This document shows positions 1 to 7,840 of a stretch of 64,000 bases of DNA, piece after piece (the first letter of the stretch is position 1; each line of letters opens with the position of its first letter). The notes below the pieces were generated by a model that was given only the letters and a program-made list of their open reading frames with translations, was not told the DNA's origin and ran no database searches. The stretch spans positions 1 through 64,000 of the forward strand of contig NZ_NNBK01000011.1 of the NCBI RefSeq assembly GCF_002803075.1, written 5' to 3'. Made by a program: the position numbers and the translations under genes. The stretch is from Streptomyces sp. CB01373. GTDB taxonomy: Bacteria; Actinomycetota; Actinomycetes; Streptomycetales; Streptomycetaceae.

Positions 1-3
1 GAT

Positions 4-114
4 CTACCCCACGACCGAAGATCCTCCCAACGCGGTTACACCACTACAGGGGGCATGACCGGCAAGCGCCCCGGCAAGCACACCGGACAGGACGAGCCTG
101 CTTTGAAAAGTCAT
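4..114 (-). CDS. Possible 36-residue peptide, or a truncated secreted-protein start
   Basis: A short frame starts with an ATG that overlaps the stop of the preceding lipoprotein gene in an ATGA junction, which is the usual sign of translational coupling. The peptide begins MTFQSRLVLSGVLAGALAG and looks like the start of a signal peptide, but the frame closes at a TAG after 36 codons. It could be a genuine small hydrophobic peptide, the frameshifted start of a secreted protein lying outside the window, or chance. Nothing downstream is visible, so no function is proposed. Confidence 0.25.
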   Translation of the reverse strand: MTFQSRLVLSGVLAGALAGHAPCSGVTALGGSSVVG

Positions 115-761
115 GGCGTGCACGACTTGTGGCCCCGCTGTGATGTCAGCTTCGTCGTCTGCCAAACGCCCTGTTTGTTCTTTTCGAGGCGTGTGGTGTA
201 GAGCACGTACGACTTTTCGGTGACTTCGGTTCTGTAGACCTTGTTGGACTTGCGGTCCTTGGCGAAGGCCCGACCCTGGTCCTCGCAGTAGACAACGCCC
301 GCTGAGGAGGAGTCGAAGACATCGACCTTGGCGTTGTAGTACCGGTTCGTGCCGGTGATGGTGTAGCCATCCTTCACGACGGACTCGACCCAGTCCTTGG
401 CGTCGGCCAACGCGCCACCGGCGTAGTAGAAGCTGAGCGCCGGAAGTCCGGCATCGCCCTGGGTGATGGCGTAGTTGGTCACGTCGACCCTCCGCGCGAC
501 ATCGCCGAGAATCGCGTCGCGAACGGCGTCGCCCGTCTTCCATCCCTCGAAGGTGTCCGTGAGGTCGTTCGGGAGTGAGATCTCGGGCCTGTCTGTTGCA
601 TTGCCATCGCTCGGTGAAGCCGACGCCGCCGTGTCGCCGGTATCAGCACCGACGATCCCGTCGTTGCCCTTGGAGCCGCCGCTTCCTCCACCGCAAGCCG
701 TTGTCAGCAAGGCTGCAGTTGCGACGAGTGCGGCAGCAACGGGCAAGGAACGGCGCTTCAC
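111..761 (-). CDS. Putative secreted lipoprotein, unknown function
   Basis: A 216-residue protein starting VKRRSLPV, with a basic N-terminus, a hydrophobic stretch and a lipobox-like LLTTAC with Cys at about residue 22. A Gly/Ser-rich linker follows, so it is predicted to be a surface-anchored lipoprotein. The GTG at 761 is preferred over the ATG at 782 because GGGGAG lies six bases upstream of it and because it puts the signal peptide at the very N-terminus. The mature part contains a Cys in VYCEDQG and another in the last residues (KSCTP), which could form a disulfide. It lies 52 bases downstream of the membrane protein at 835-1812 on the same strand, so the two are probably co-transcribed. 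I do not recognise the family. Confidence 0.8.
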   Translation of the reverse strand: MKRRSLPVAAALVATAALLTTACGGGSGGSKGNDGIVGADTGDTAASASPSDGNATDRPEISLPNDLTDTFEGWKTGDAVRDAILGDVARRVDVTNYAITQGDAGLPALSFYYAGGALADAKDWVESVVKDGYTITGTNRYYNAKVDVFDSSSAGVVYCEDQGRAFAKDRKSNKVYRTEVTEKSYVLYTTRLEKNKQGVWQTTKLTSQRGHKSCTP

Positions 762-834
762 AGTCAGCTCCCCGTCAGACATGGAGACAGCAGAGAACAG
801 TGACGCTATCGGTGCCTCCTGTGGAACGCCAAGC

Positions 835-1812
835 TCAACTGGGCTCTGCGGGCGGCACGCCCGAACCCCTGCCAGAGTCCTGTGCAACTTCATAGGTCCG
901 TACACTTGCCGCGATTTTACGTATCGTCGTGTCGGGTATCTCCTCCGATACGCCTTTCGCGCCGAGGAACGACCAGGAGGCCAGGTCTCCCTGGGCGTTC
1001 TTGAAGGCGAACGTCCATGCCTTGCCGTCCGTGGTGCACTTCTTCGATTTCTCCACGCCTGCGGACCAAGCAGTGCCCAGGCTGCCCTTGAGGCCCGAGT
1101 TCGTGGTGAACGGCTCGACGGTGCCTGGCCTCACCTTGGTCTTGTCGGGCTGGGTGTACTGCCCGTACACCCAGGACTTCGGATCGGCGCCGGCTATCTC
1201 CTCTGTGCTCTTGGCACCGTTGTTGACCCTGGATCCGGCCGCTGCCAGCGGCGTGTGCTCCAGTCTGCCGTCCTTGTCGTCGTCCGAGGAGCACCACCGC
1301 TCCTTCAGGAAGGCGGGGGCGCGCATCGCGACCAGAGGCTCGTCGTTCGGGTCGTTGTCGTCGGAGACGTAGGTGACCCAGTCGGCGGACTGGAGTGCCC
1401 ACTCAGGCGGAACGTCGAACTTGATCCCGGCGGCTGGGTTCACCACGACCTTCCAGCCCTTGACGGTGGCGTCGTCGCTGTGCGGAGACGGGGACGTGGT
1501 CGGGTCGGGTGCAACGGTGTCGTCCCTGTCGCCGCCCAGCAGAACGTAACCGGTCACGCCCGCGGCGATCACGACGGCTCCCGCCGCCATGACGGCGATG
1601 AGCTTCGTGCGGTTCGGGCCGTCCCCCGGAGGGCGCGGTGCCGCCGCGCCGGACGGCAGGGTCGGCGCGTTCCACGGTTGGGGGTGCTGGGACTGCTGCT
1701 GGTAGGGGTTCGGCTGGTGGTACCCGGGCTGCTGGTACGGGTTCGACTGCCCACCGGGCAAAGGCTGTTGCGGGTTCTGCCCGCCCCCTGTCGACTGCTC
1801 TCCTGGCCACAT
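835..1812 (-). CDS. Membrane-anchored protein with Pro/Gln-rich cytoplasmic tail
   Basis: A 325-residue protein in three parts. Residues 1-65 are rich in Pro, Gln, Asn and Tyr with repeated NPYQQ units. A single transmembrane helix follows at about residues 70-92 (AVMAAGAVVIAAGVTGYVLL). The rest is a predicted extracellular domain of about 220 residues with paired Cys (WCSSDDD, KKCTTDG). This architecture is common among uncharacterised actinobacterial surface proteins. The extracellular part resembles domain-of-unknown-function families found only in Streptomyces, but I cannot name one with certainty. It is the first gene of a two-gene minus-strand unit with the lipoprotein at 111-761. The ATG at 1812 has no strong ribosome-binding site. 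Confidence 0.82.
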   Translation of the reverse strand: MWPGEQSTGGGQNPQQPLPGGQSNPYQQPGYHQPNPYQQQSQHPQPWNAPTLPSGAAAPRPPGDGPNRTKLIAVMAAGAVVIAAGVTGYVLLGGDRDDTVAPDPTTSPSPHSDDATVKGWKVVVNPAAGIKFDVPPEWALQSADWVTYVSDDNDPNDEPLVAMRAPAFLKERWCSSDDDKDGRLEHTPLAAAGSRVNNGAKSTEEIAGADPKSWVYGQYTQPDKTKVRPGTVEPFTTNSGLKGSLGTAWSAGVEKSKKCTTDGKAWTFAFKNAQGDLASWSFLGAKGVSEEIPDTTIRKIAASVRTYEVAQDSGRGSGVPPAEPS

Positions 1813-1924
1813 GGGCCGTAACGGTATGCGAAGGGCGGAGTGGGAGTACGGGCGAGGGATCCCTCACCCGTAACATCGACATCCGCTCCGACGAGCCAGC
1901 TGCGAATCGACCTTGGAGAAGCGG

Positions 1925-2611
1925 GTGTTCGGTAAGCGCAGGGACGTCGACGAACCTGCCGCCCCTGTCGTGTCGTGGGCCGACGCCTGGGAGTTCGTCG
2001 TCGGCGAAGTGGAGCGGCCCGCGGCCGGGCGGCGAAAGCGTGCTGCGCTCGGGCCACGTGCCTTCCGGGTTCCGCAGCGCAGAGGCGAGCAGTGCGTCAA
2101 CGCACCCTGCGCCTTCTTTCCCCAGCAACCGTCGTCGCCGGGGAGCCCCGAACTCTGTCTGTACGAGGACGTGGACGGCCGCACGCTTCTCTGCTCCGTC
2201 GACGAACCCGTGAAGGCGGGAGGCGAACGCCACTTCTCGGTGCGTGACGGTCAAGGGCGGGCCATCGGCACAATCCGGCGCATCGCTCCGCTCAAGCACG
2301 CACTGACACCGGTCTGGCGTATCGATCAGCCAGGACACGAAGAAATCGTCAGCAGCGGGGAGTGGGCCAAGGGCGGCCCGAAGGAGATGTTCCAGCGAGG
2401 CGCCGGCAAGCTGGTGCAGGGCATCTTCCAGGGAGTCGCCGACCTCGGCGCGGACGGCGGCGACCAGGCGAGCGATGCGTCGCGCGTCCTTCAGTGGACG
2501 GCCGACGGTGAGCCGGTGCTGGCGTCCGACGGGCGCGAAAGGTTCCTGGTCCGGGCGTCCTGGCTCGACCGGAGACTGGTCTTCGCGTACGCGCTCGTGC
2601 GCGACCGCTGA
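1925..2611 (+). CDS. Uncharacterised protein, first of a tandem paralogue pair
   Basis: A 228-residue soluble protein, VFGKRRDVDEP at the start and WLDRRLVFAYALVRDR at the end. The GTG at 1925 is chosen because GGAGAAG sits about six bases upstream and because it aligns with the start of the paralogue at 2719. Shared landmarks with that paralogue are SWADAWEFVV, APCAFF, VRDGQGRAIGTI, WRIDQPGHEEIV and the C-terminal W-DRRL-FA-AL--DR signature. No signal peptide or membrane helix is visible. The middle part (beta-rich, VRD-G--IGTI then WRI) is reminiscent of the tubby-like/LURP-one scramblase fold. That is a guess from pattern and would need structure prediction. Function unknown. Confidence 0.8.
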   Translation: MFGKRRDVDEPAAPVVSWADAWEFVVGEVERPAAGRRKRAALGPRAFRVPQRRGEQCVNAPCAFFPQQPSSPGSPELCLYEDVDGRTLLCSVDEPVKAGGERHFSVRDGQGRAIGTIRRIAPLKHALTPVWRIDQPGHEEIVSSGEWAKGGPKEMFQRGAGKLVQGIFQGVADLGADGGDQASDASRVLQWTADGEPVLASDGRERFLVRASWLDRRLVFAYALVRDR

Positions 2612-2718
2612 CTGGCGGCCGGGCACGCTCGGGCACGCCCACAGCCGGCTCGGCGGACGTTCTCGCACGCGGGTAGGGTCGAGCGGTCGGTTTTCCATGC
2701 ACGGCGCAGGAGGCGTAA

Positions 2719-3408
2719 GTGGCGTTCGGCAGACGGCGGGTGGAGGAACCGCCGATGGAGACGGTGGGCTGGGCCGATGTCCAGACGTTCGTCGTGTCCT
2801 CCGTGGAGCGCCCGGTGACCGTCAAACGCAAGCATGCTGTGCGGGGGAAGCCCGCGGTACGCGTGGCCAGGGGATCGCGGGACCTTCGGATCCTCGCCCC
2901 GTGCGCCTTTCTCGGAACCACCGATACGCAGCAGCCGGGTCTTCCCTCCCGGCCCCACCACACCCTGTACGAGACCGAGACACGGGGGCTGCTGTGCTAC
3001 GTGGAACCGGCGGTGGACAGCGCCGGGGAACTGCGGCACGTCGTACGGGACGGCCGAGGCGAGTGCATCGGAACCGTCGTCCGCGTTCCCCGCAAGCGCC
3101 GGCCGTTCAAGCACACATGGCGTATCGAGCAGCCGGGGCACCCGGAAATCGTGGGCCGCAACGAATGGGCGAGCGGCGACGCCAAGGAGATCGCGGGCCG
3201 ATTTGCCGCGAAGATCCTCGAAGAGGTCGTCGACAACGCCCTCTCCGGGGGAGAGGGCAGCGACAGACCTTCCAAACCGCGGTCCCTGGAGTGGCGTGCG
3301 GAGAACAAGGTCGTCATGGTCTCGGAGGGCAGTGACAAGGTGACGGTGCGGAAAGGTTGGGTCGACCGCCGGCTCGCCTTCGCCTTCGCGCTCCTCGGGG
3401 ACCGATGA
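2719..3408 (+). CDS. Uncharacterised protein, second of a tandem paralogue pair
   Basis: A 229-residue protein starting VAFGRRRVEEPP from a GTG preceded by GGAGG. It is clearly homologous along its length to the product of 1925-2611: GWADVQTFVV, APCAFL, VRDGRGECIGTV, WRIEQPGHPEIV and WVDRRLAFAFALLGDR. The copies have diverged a great deal, so this is an old duplication rather than a recent repeat. The gap between them is 107 bases, so they may form one operon. No membrane segments, catalytic motif or nucleotide-binding motif is evident. Conservation is highest in the central WRI-QPGH block and the C-terminal DRR block, which probably mark the functional surface. Confidence 0.83.
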   Translation: MAFGRRRVEEPPMETVGWADVQTFVVSSVERPVTVKRKHAVRGKPAVRVARGSRDLRILAPCAFLGTTDTQQPGLPSRPHHTLYETETRGLLCYVEPAVDSAGELRHVVRDGRGECIGTVVRVPRKRRPFKHTWRIEQPGHPEIVGRNEWASGDAKEIAGRFAAKILEEVVDNALSGGEGSDRPSKPRSLEWRAENKVVMVSEGSDKVTVRKGWVDRRLAFAFALLGDR

Positions 3409-3687
3409 CCACCGTGCTGTCGCGACGTTCCCGGTGACCAGCAGGCACGAGCAGCCTGACCGGTCTGCGACTTCGTGAGCAATTCGTGCAGGGGTCGTGG
3501 GTGCCTGATGGTTGACGGGGCGGCGGCCTTCCGGTTGTCCACCCCTTAGCGGTGAGGATTTGCTGCCGCGCACTCCGGAAGGGATGATTGGCCCCTGTTC
3601 AATCAGGGTGCTTCGAGGCAGCGTTGCAGACACGCAACGGCAAGTCGGTTGCGACGCATGGGGCCTGGCTCGTCTTGAGGGGCTTAT

Positions 3688-3837
3688 GTGCTGCTGATAC
3701 CGTGCGATGGCTTGACACTCGCCCCCGCGCCGGATAGCCGCGACATCGCCCGGATCGCTGGTGAAGTGTCCGGGTTTGCAGCCCAGGCGAAGAGCTTGGC
3801 AGACGACATCTTGGGTGTACGGGGAGCTGTTGCGTGA
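3688..3837 (+). CDS. Small ORF (49 residues) at the head of the pilus operon
   Basis: A frame of 49 codons starts at a GTG with GAGGGG about six bases upstream and ends in a TGA that overlaps the GTG start of the SAF/CpaB-like gene (GTGA at 3834-3837). The peptide begins VLLIPCDGLTLAPAPDS and continues with an Ala-rich segment predicted as one amphipathic helix (IARIAGEVSGFAAQAKSL). The ribosome-binding site, the four-base overlap and the protein-like composition support a real gene that couples translation to the pilus genes. It carries no recognisable domain. The 279 bases between 3408 and this start hold two short hairpins (TGATTG/CAATCA near 3589, GTTGC/GCAAC near 3622) and no convincing promoter. 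Confidence 0.45.
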   Translation: MLLIPCDGLTLAPAPDSRDIARIAGEVSGFAAQAKSLADDILGVRGAVA

Positions 3838-4553
3838 AGATCCAGGAGCGTACGGGGGTGGGCGCGGGACGTGCCGCGGCTCCGGCTCAGCCGATGGTCG
3901 GTGACCGGCTTCCCATGGCGCCTCGCGAGCGCAAACCGGCCCTGGCTGCCCTGGCGGTGCTGCTCATCCTGGTGGGCGCCCTGGGTGCCACGATGCTCGT
4001 GCTGCAGGTCGGGCACCGTATCGAGGTCGTCAAGGTGACGCAGGACATCCCGGCCGGAGAGTCCGTCACCTCCAATGACGTGACCTCGGTGATGGTGGCC
4101 GCCGACGACTCCATCAATTACGTCCGGTGGTCCCAACTGGGCACCCTGAAGACCCTCAAGGCCAGGACCACCATCTACAAGGGCACGGTCGTGGTGGGGG
4201 AGATGTTCGGCGCGAAGAGCAGCCTGCCGGACGGCAAGGCCCTCGTCGGTGTCGCCCTCAAGGAGGGCCAGTACCCGACCGGCATCAAGAACGGCGACAT
4301 CGTCGCCGTCTACCGCGTCGGTGACCACGCGTCGAGCTCCAACTCCACTGGCGGCGCGACGGGTTCTTCCGCTAACGGTGGCAACCTCATCGTGGACAAG
4401 GCGCGTGTCAGCTCCAGGAGCGACAACAGCGACGCCGCCATGAGCACCGGCAACATGTCGCTCACCCTCCTCGTCGACCAGTCCGACGCCGCCGCCGTGG
4501 CCCAGGCCGCGTCCGCGAATTCCGTCGCCGTCGTCGTCGTTCCCGGCAACTGA
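3834..4553 (+). CDS. cpaB: SAF-domain, CpaB/RcpC-like pilus assembly protein
   Basis: A 239-residue protein with a cytoplasmic N-terminus, one transmembrane helix at about residues 36-58 (ALAALAVLLILVGALGATML) and an extracytoplasmic SAF domain (VTQDIPAGESVTSNDV at about 66-82). The Ser/Gly-rich segment at about 163-180 is a linker. CpaB/RcpC proteins belong to Tad (Flp) pilus systems. In Gram-negatives they work with the secretin, but actinobacteria have no outer membrane of that kind, so the role here is probably at the membrane-wall interface. Its place directly before the tadZ and tadA homologues supports the assignment. The next gene starts 16 bases downstream. Confidence 0.82.
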   Translation: MKIQERTGVGAGRAAAPAQPMVGDRLPMAPRERKPALAALAVLLILVGALGATMLVLQVGHRIEVVKVTQDIPAGESVTSNDVTSVMVAADDSINYVRWSQLGTLKTLKARTTIYKGTVVVGEMFGAKSSLPDGKALVGVALKEGQYPTGIKNGDIVAVYRVGDHASSSNSTGGATGSSANGGNLIVDKARVSSRSDNSDAAMSTGNMSLTLLVDQSDAAAVAQAASANSVAVVVVPGN

Positions 4554-4569
4554 GGGCGGCCGCGTACCC

Positions 4570-5571
4570 ATGGCCCTCATCGCACTGGCCGCCGACAAGG
4601 GGTCGCCCGGCGTCACCACCGCCGCCGTCGCACTGGCCGCCGTCTGGCCGCGGCGCGTGCTGCTCGCCGAGACGGACCCGGCGGGCGGCGACCTCGTCTA
4701 CCGCAGCTCCGCCGCGCACGGCGGGCCGCTCAACCCGAACGTCGGCATGCTGTCCATCGCCGCGACCGCGCGCCGTGGGCTGGTGCCCGACCAACTCTGG
4801 GATCATGCACAGCCGTTGAGCGGCGGCCTGGAGGTTCTTGTCGGACTCGGCATCTCCGAGCAGGCCGCCGGTCTCGCCGGGCTGTGGCCCACCCTGGGTC
4901 ATGCCTTCGCCTCGCTCGCGGACTCCCCGAACTCGCCTGCCGACGTCATCGCCGACTGCGGCCGGATCAGCGGCGACACCCCCGCCGTGGAGCTTTTCCC
5001 GCACGCCTCCCTCGTTCTGCTGATCTCGCGCACCGAGCCGGAGGCCATCGCCCGCGTCCGCGACCGCGCCGCCGCGCTGTCCGCCAAGCTGCACGGCGGC
5101 CCGCGCGGTGCCGCGAGCCTGGCCACTCCGGTGATCGGCGTCGTCCTGGTCGCCGACCCGGGCACCGCGGGCAAGGTCTCCGGCCAGGTCAACGACATGC
5201 TGGTGCACGCCCAGACCGGTGCCCGCGTCGTCGGCACCATCGCCGACGACCCTGCGGGTGCGGGGCAGTTGGCCGGGCGCAGGCGCGGCCGCCTCGACAA
5301 GTCCCTGCTGATCCGCTCGGCCCGCAAGGTTACCGCGGACCTGTATCAGCAGTACGGCGCCGCCTGGGCCGTATCCGCACAGGCGCAGCAAGCCCACCAG
5401 ATCCAGCAGGCTCACCAAGCACACCAGGCTCAGCAAGCGCACCATGGGCAGCAGGCGCCCCAAGCCCAGCCAGGGCCCCAAGCCCAGCCAGGGCCCCAAG
5501 CCCAGCAAATGCCCCAGCCCCAGCAGCCCCACCACCCCCACGCGAACGGTCAGCCAGGAGCCGGGCGATGA
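4570..5571 (+). CDS. tadZ: TadZ/CpaE-like MinD-family ATPase with Gln/His-rich tail
   Basis: A 333-residue protein with a deviant Walker A motif near the N-terminus (DKGSPGVTTAA, residues 9-19) followed by AETDPAGGD, the MinD/ParA pattern. TadZ/CpaE proteins localise the Tad pilus machine and act next to the TadA ATPase. Its position between the SAF protein and tadA fits. From about residue 270 to the end the sequence is a low-complexity tail of Gln, Ala, His and Pro, encoded partly by a tandem DNA repeat (5462-5507). Such a tail is not part of the ATPase fold and may mediate interaction or simply be expandable. The stop overlaps the tadA start (ATGA). Confidence 0.85.
   Translation: MALIALAADKGSPGVTTAAVALAAVWPRRVLLAETDPAGGDLVYRSSAAHGGPLNPNVGMLSIAATARRGLVPDQLWDHAQPLSGGLEVLVGLGISEQAAGLAGLWPTLGHAFASLADSPNSPADVIADCGRISGDTPAVELFPHASLVLLISRTEPEAIARVRDRAAALSAKLHGGPRGAASLATPVIGVVLVADPGTAGKVSGQVNDMLVHAQTGARVVGTIADDPAGAGQLAGRRRGRLDKSLLIRSARKVTADLYQQYGAAWAVSAQAQQAHQIQQAHQAHQAQQAHHGQQAPQAQPGPQAQPGPQAQQMPQPQQPHHPHANGQPGAGR
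5462..5507 (+). repeat. Tandem 18-bp repeat inside tadZ tail
   Basis: The 18-base unit AAGCCCAGCCAGGGCCCC occurs at 5462-5479 and 5480-5497, followed by a partial third copy. It stays in frame and encodes repeated QAQPGP units in the Gln/Pro-rich C-terminus of the TadZ-like protein. Copy number is likely to vary between strains. Confidence 0.8.
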
Positions 5572-6875
5572 CCGCTGTCGACCACCAACTGGTCAAGCGG
5601 TTCAGGCAGGACGCCGGTGACCGCATCGCCGAGCAGCGCCGCCTCGACCAGGTCAACGGCGTCACGCCGATGTCCGGCGAGGACGAGCGGCAGTACGCCC
5701 GCGCGGTCATAGCGCAGATACTGGAGGAGTACGCCCGCGCCGAGATCAACGCGGGCCGTACGCCGCTGGACGCCGAGACCGAGGAGCAGTACGCGGCCGC
5801 CGTGCACGCGGCGCTGTTCGGCGTCGGCCGGCTCCAGCCGCTGCTCGACGACCCGCAGGTCGAGAACATCGACATCAACGGCTGCGACCAGGTGTTCGTC
5901 GGATACGCCGACGGGCGCGAGGTCACGGGCGAGCCGGTCGCCGAGACCGACGAGGAGCTGATCGAGCTCATCCAGGTGCTCGGCGCCTACTCGGGTCTGT
6001 CGTCGCGCCCCTTCGACTCCGCCAACCCGCAGCTCGACCTGCGGCTGCCGGACGGTTCGCGGCTGTCGGCCGTCATGGACGTGACCCGCCGGCCCGCGCT
6101 GTCCATCCGCCGGGCCCGGATGGGCAAGGTGTTCATCTCCGACCTGGTCGGCAACGGCACGCTCGCCCCGGAGCTGGGGCACTTTCTCGCCTGCGCGGTC
6201 CGCGCCCGCAAAAACATCATGATCGCGGGCGCGACGAACGCCGGGAAGACGACGCTGCTGCGTGCCCTCGCCAACGAGATCCCGCCGCACGAACGGCTCA
6301 TCACGGTCGAGCGGGCACTGGAGCTCGGTCTCGACACGTTCCCCGAACTGCACCCGAACGTCGTGGCGTTCGAGGAGCGGCTGCCCAACTCGGAGGGCCA
6401 AGGGACCATTTCCATGGCCGAGCTGGTGCGCCGGTCCCTCCGTATGAACCCCTCCCGCGTCATCGTCGGCGAGGTGCTCGGCGACGAGATCGTGACCATG
6501 CTGAACGCGATGTCGCAGGGTAACGACGGGTCGCTGTCCACGATCCACGCCAACAGCTCCAGCGAGGTCTTCAACCGCATCTCCACCTACGCGTTGCAGG
6601 CGACCGAGCGGCTGCCCATCGAGGCCAGCCAGATGCTGATCGCGGGCGCGGTGAACTTCGTCGTCTTCATCCAGCGGCGCAACAACTTCCAGACCGGCGG
6701 CCGGCTTCAGCGCAGTGTGACCTCGGTCCGCGAGGTCAACGGCGTCGACGGCCGCGTGCTGTCCAGCGAGGTGTTCGCCGAGACGCCCGACGGCCGGGTC
6801 GTGCCGCACGCGCCCATAGCCTGCCTGGAGGATCTCATGGCGCACGGTTACCAGCCCCACGGAAACTGGGGGTGA
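5568..6875 (+). CDS. tadA: TadA/CpaF-family pilus assembly ATPase
   Basis: A 435-residue secretion ATPase of the type II/IV family that powers Tad pilus assembly. Visible motifs are Walker A GATNAGKTT (about 221-229), an Asp/Glu-box region after ITVERALELG, Walker B RVIVGEV (about 297-303) and the His box GSLSTIHANS (321-330). The N-terminal domain of about 180 residues is the usual CpaF type. The ATG at 5568 overlaps the tadZ stop and has GGAG about eight bases upstream. The gene overlaps the tadB start by four bases (GTGA), so tadZ-A-B-C are translationally coupled. All core catalytic motifs are intact. Confidence 0.93.
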   Translation: MTAVDHQLVKRFRQDAGDRIAEQRRLDQVNGVTPMSGEDERQYARAVIAQILEEYARAEINAGRTPLDAETEEQYAAAVHAALFGVGRLQPLLDDPQVENIDINGCDQVFVGYADGREVTGEPVAETDEELIELIQVLGAYSGLSSRPFDSANPQLDLRLPDGSRLSAVMDVTRRPALSIRRARMGKVFISDLVGNGTLAPELGHFLACAVRARKNIMIAGATNAGKTTLLRALANEIPPHERLITVERALELGLDTFPELHPNVVAFEERLPNSEGQGTISMAELVRRSLRMNPSRVIVGEVLGDEIVTMLNAMSQGNDGSLSTIHANSSSEVFNRISTYALQATERLPIEASQMLIAGAVNFVVFIQRRNNFQTGGRLQRSVTSVREVNGVDGRVLSSEVFAETPDGRVVPHAPIACLEDLMAHGYQPHGNWG

Positions 6876-7840
6876 CCATGACGCTTGCCGCACTGGCCCC
6901 GCTCGGCTCCATGGGGGGCCTGTTCTCCGCCACGGTCCTGTACTCGATCGTCTCCGGCGTCGCCGTCGGCGGCGGTCTCGCGCTGCTGATCGTCGCCGTA
7001 CGCGGACTGCCGGCCAAGCCCGAGCACGAGAAGCAGCGGGCGAGCCGGCGGGCGAGCGAACTGCTCCGCTTCGCCGGGCGGCGCGGCTCCCTCGCCGCTC
7101 TCGTCGGCCTCGCGGTCCTCGTGCTCACCCGTTGGGCGGTCGCCGGTATCGCGGCCGGTGTCCTCGTCTTCTTCTGGGACCGCCTCTTCGGCGGTGCGGC
7201 GGAGGAGCGGGCCGCCATGCGCCGGGTGGAGGCCCTGGCCTCCTGGACGGAGTCGCTGCGCGACACGATCGCCGGCGCGGTCGGCCTGGAGCAGGCCATC
7301 CCGGCCTCGGCGCGCGCCGCCGCCCCCGTCCTGCGCCCCCATCTGGACGCCCTGGTCGACCGGTTGCGCGCCCGCACTCCGCTGCCCGACGCGCTGCAAC
7401 TGCTCGCCGACGAGATCGACGACGCCTCCGCCGACATCATCGTCGCCGCGCTCATCCTCAACGCCCGGCTGCGCGGCCCCGGTCTGCGCCAGGTCCTCGG
7501 CGCGCTGGCCAAGTCGGCGCGCGAGGAGGTCGACATGCGCCAGCGTGTGATGGCTCAACGGGCTTCCACCCGGCGCTCGGTGCAGATCGTCGTCGCCGTC
7601 TCCGTGGCCTTCGTGCTCGGACTGTCCATCTTCAACCGTGAGTTCGTGTCGCCGTACGGCACACCGATCGGCCAGCTCGTCCTTGCGCTGGTCTGCGGTC
7701 TGTTCGCGCTCGGCTTCTGGTGGCTGCGCAAGCTGTCCACGATCGAGACGCCCGAACGCTTCCTGGTGCGGGACGAGGCGGCGGTGCAGTTCGTCCGGCC
7801 GCGCACGCCTGCCCAGCAGGAGGAAGGGGTACGCCGGTGA
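6872..7840 (+). CDS. tadB: TadB-like type II secretion F-domain membrane protein
   Basis: A 322-residue integral membrane protein with hydrophobic segments near residues 13-45, 70-105, 230-250 and 265-285, and a central cytoplasmic T2SSF domain (ESLRDTIAGAVGLEQAI to REEVDMRQRV). TadB and TadC form the inner-membrane platform that TadA acts on. The GTG at 6872 overlaps the tadA stop in GTGA. An ATG two codons later is an alternative start. The gene ends in a four-base overlap with tadC. The pairing and order with tadA and tadC make the assignment firm even without conserved catalytic residues. Confidence 0.88.
   Translation: MTMTLAALAPLGSMGGLFSATVLYSIVSGVAVGGGLALLIVAVRGLPAKPEHEKQRASRRASELLRFAGRRGSLAALVGLAVLVLTRWAVAGIAAGVLVFFWDRLFGGAAEERAAMRRVEALASWTESLRDTIAGAVGLEQAIPASARAAAPVLRPHLDALVDRLRARTPLPDALQLLADEIDDASADIIVAALILNARLRGPGLRQVLGALAKSAREEVDMRQRVMAQRASTRRSVQIVVAVSVAFVLGLSIFNREFVSPYGTPIGQLVLALVCGLFALGFWWLRKLSTIETPERFLVRDEAAVQFVRPRTPAQQEEGVRR

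Noticed and set aside
783..905. Longer start for the lipoprotein gene
   Set aside because: It would place 40-50 residues before the signal peptide and overlap the upstream gene; GGGGAG marks the GTG at 761.
3512..3697. 61-codon open frame before the pilus operon
   Set aside because: No ribosome-binding site, odd composition, and it overlaps the better-supported small ORF.
3712..3739. TTGACA followed by GATAGC as a promoter for the pilus operon
   Set aside because: It lies inside the likely 49-codon gene at 3688 and the spacing is 15 rather than 17-18 bases.
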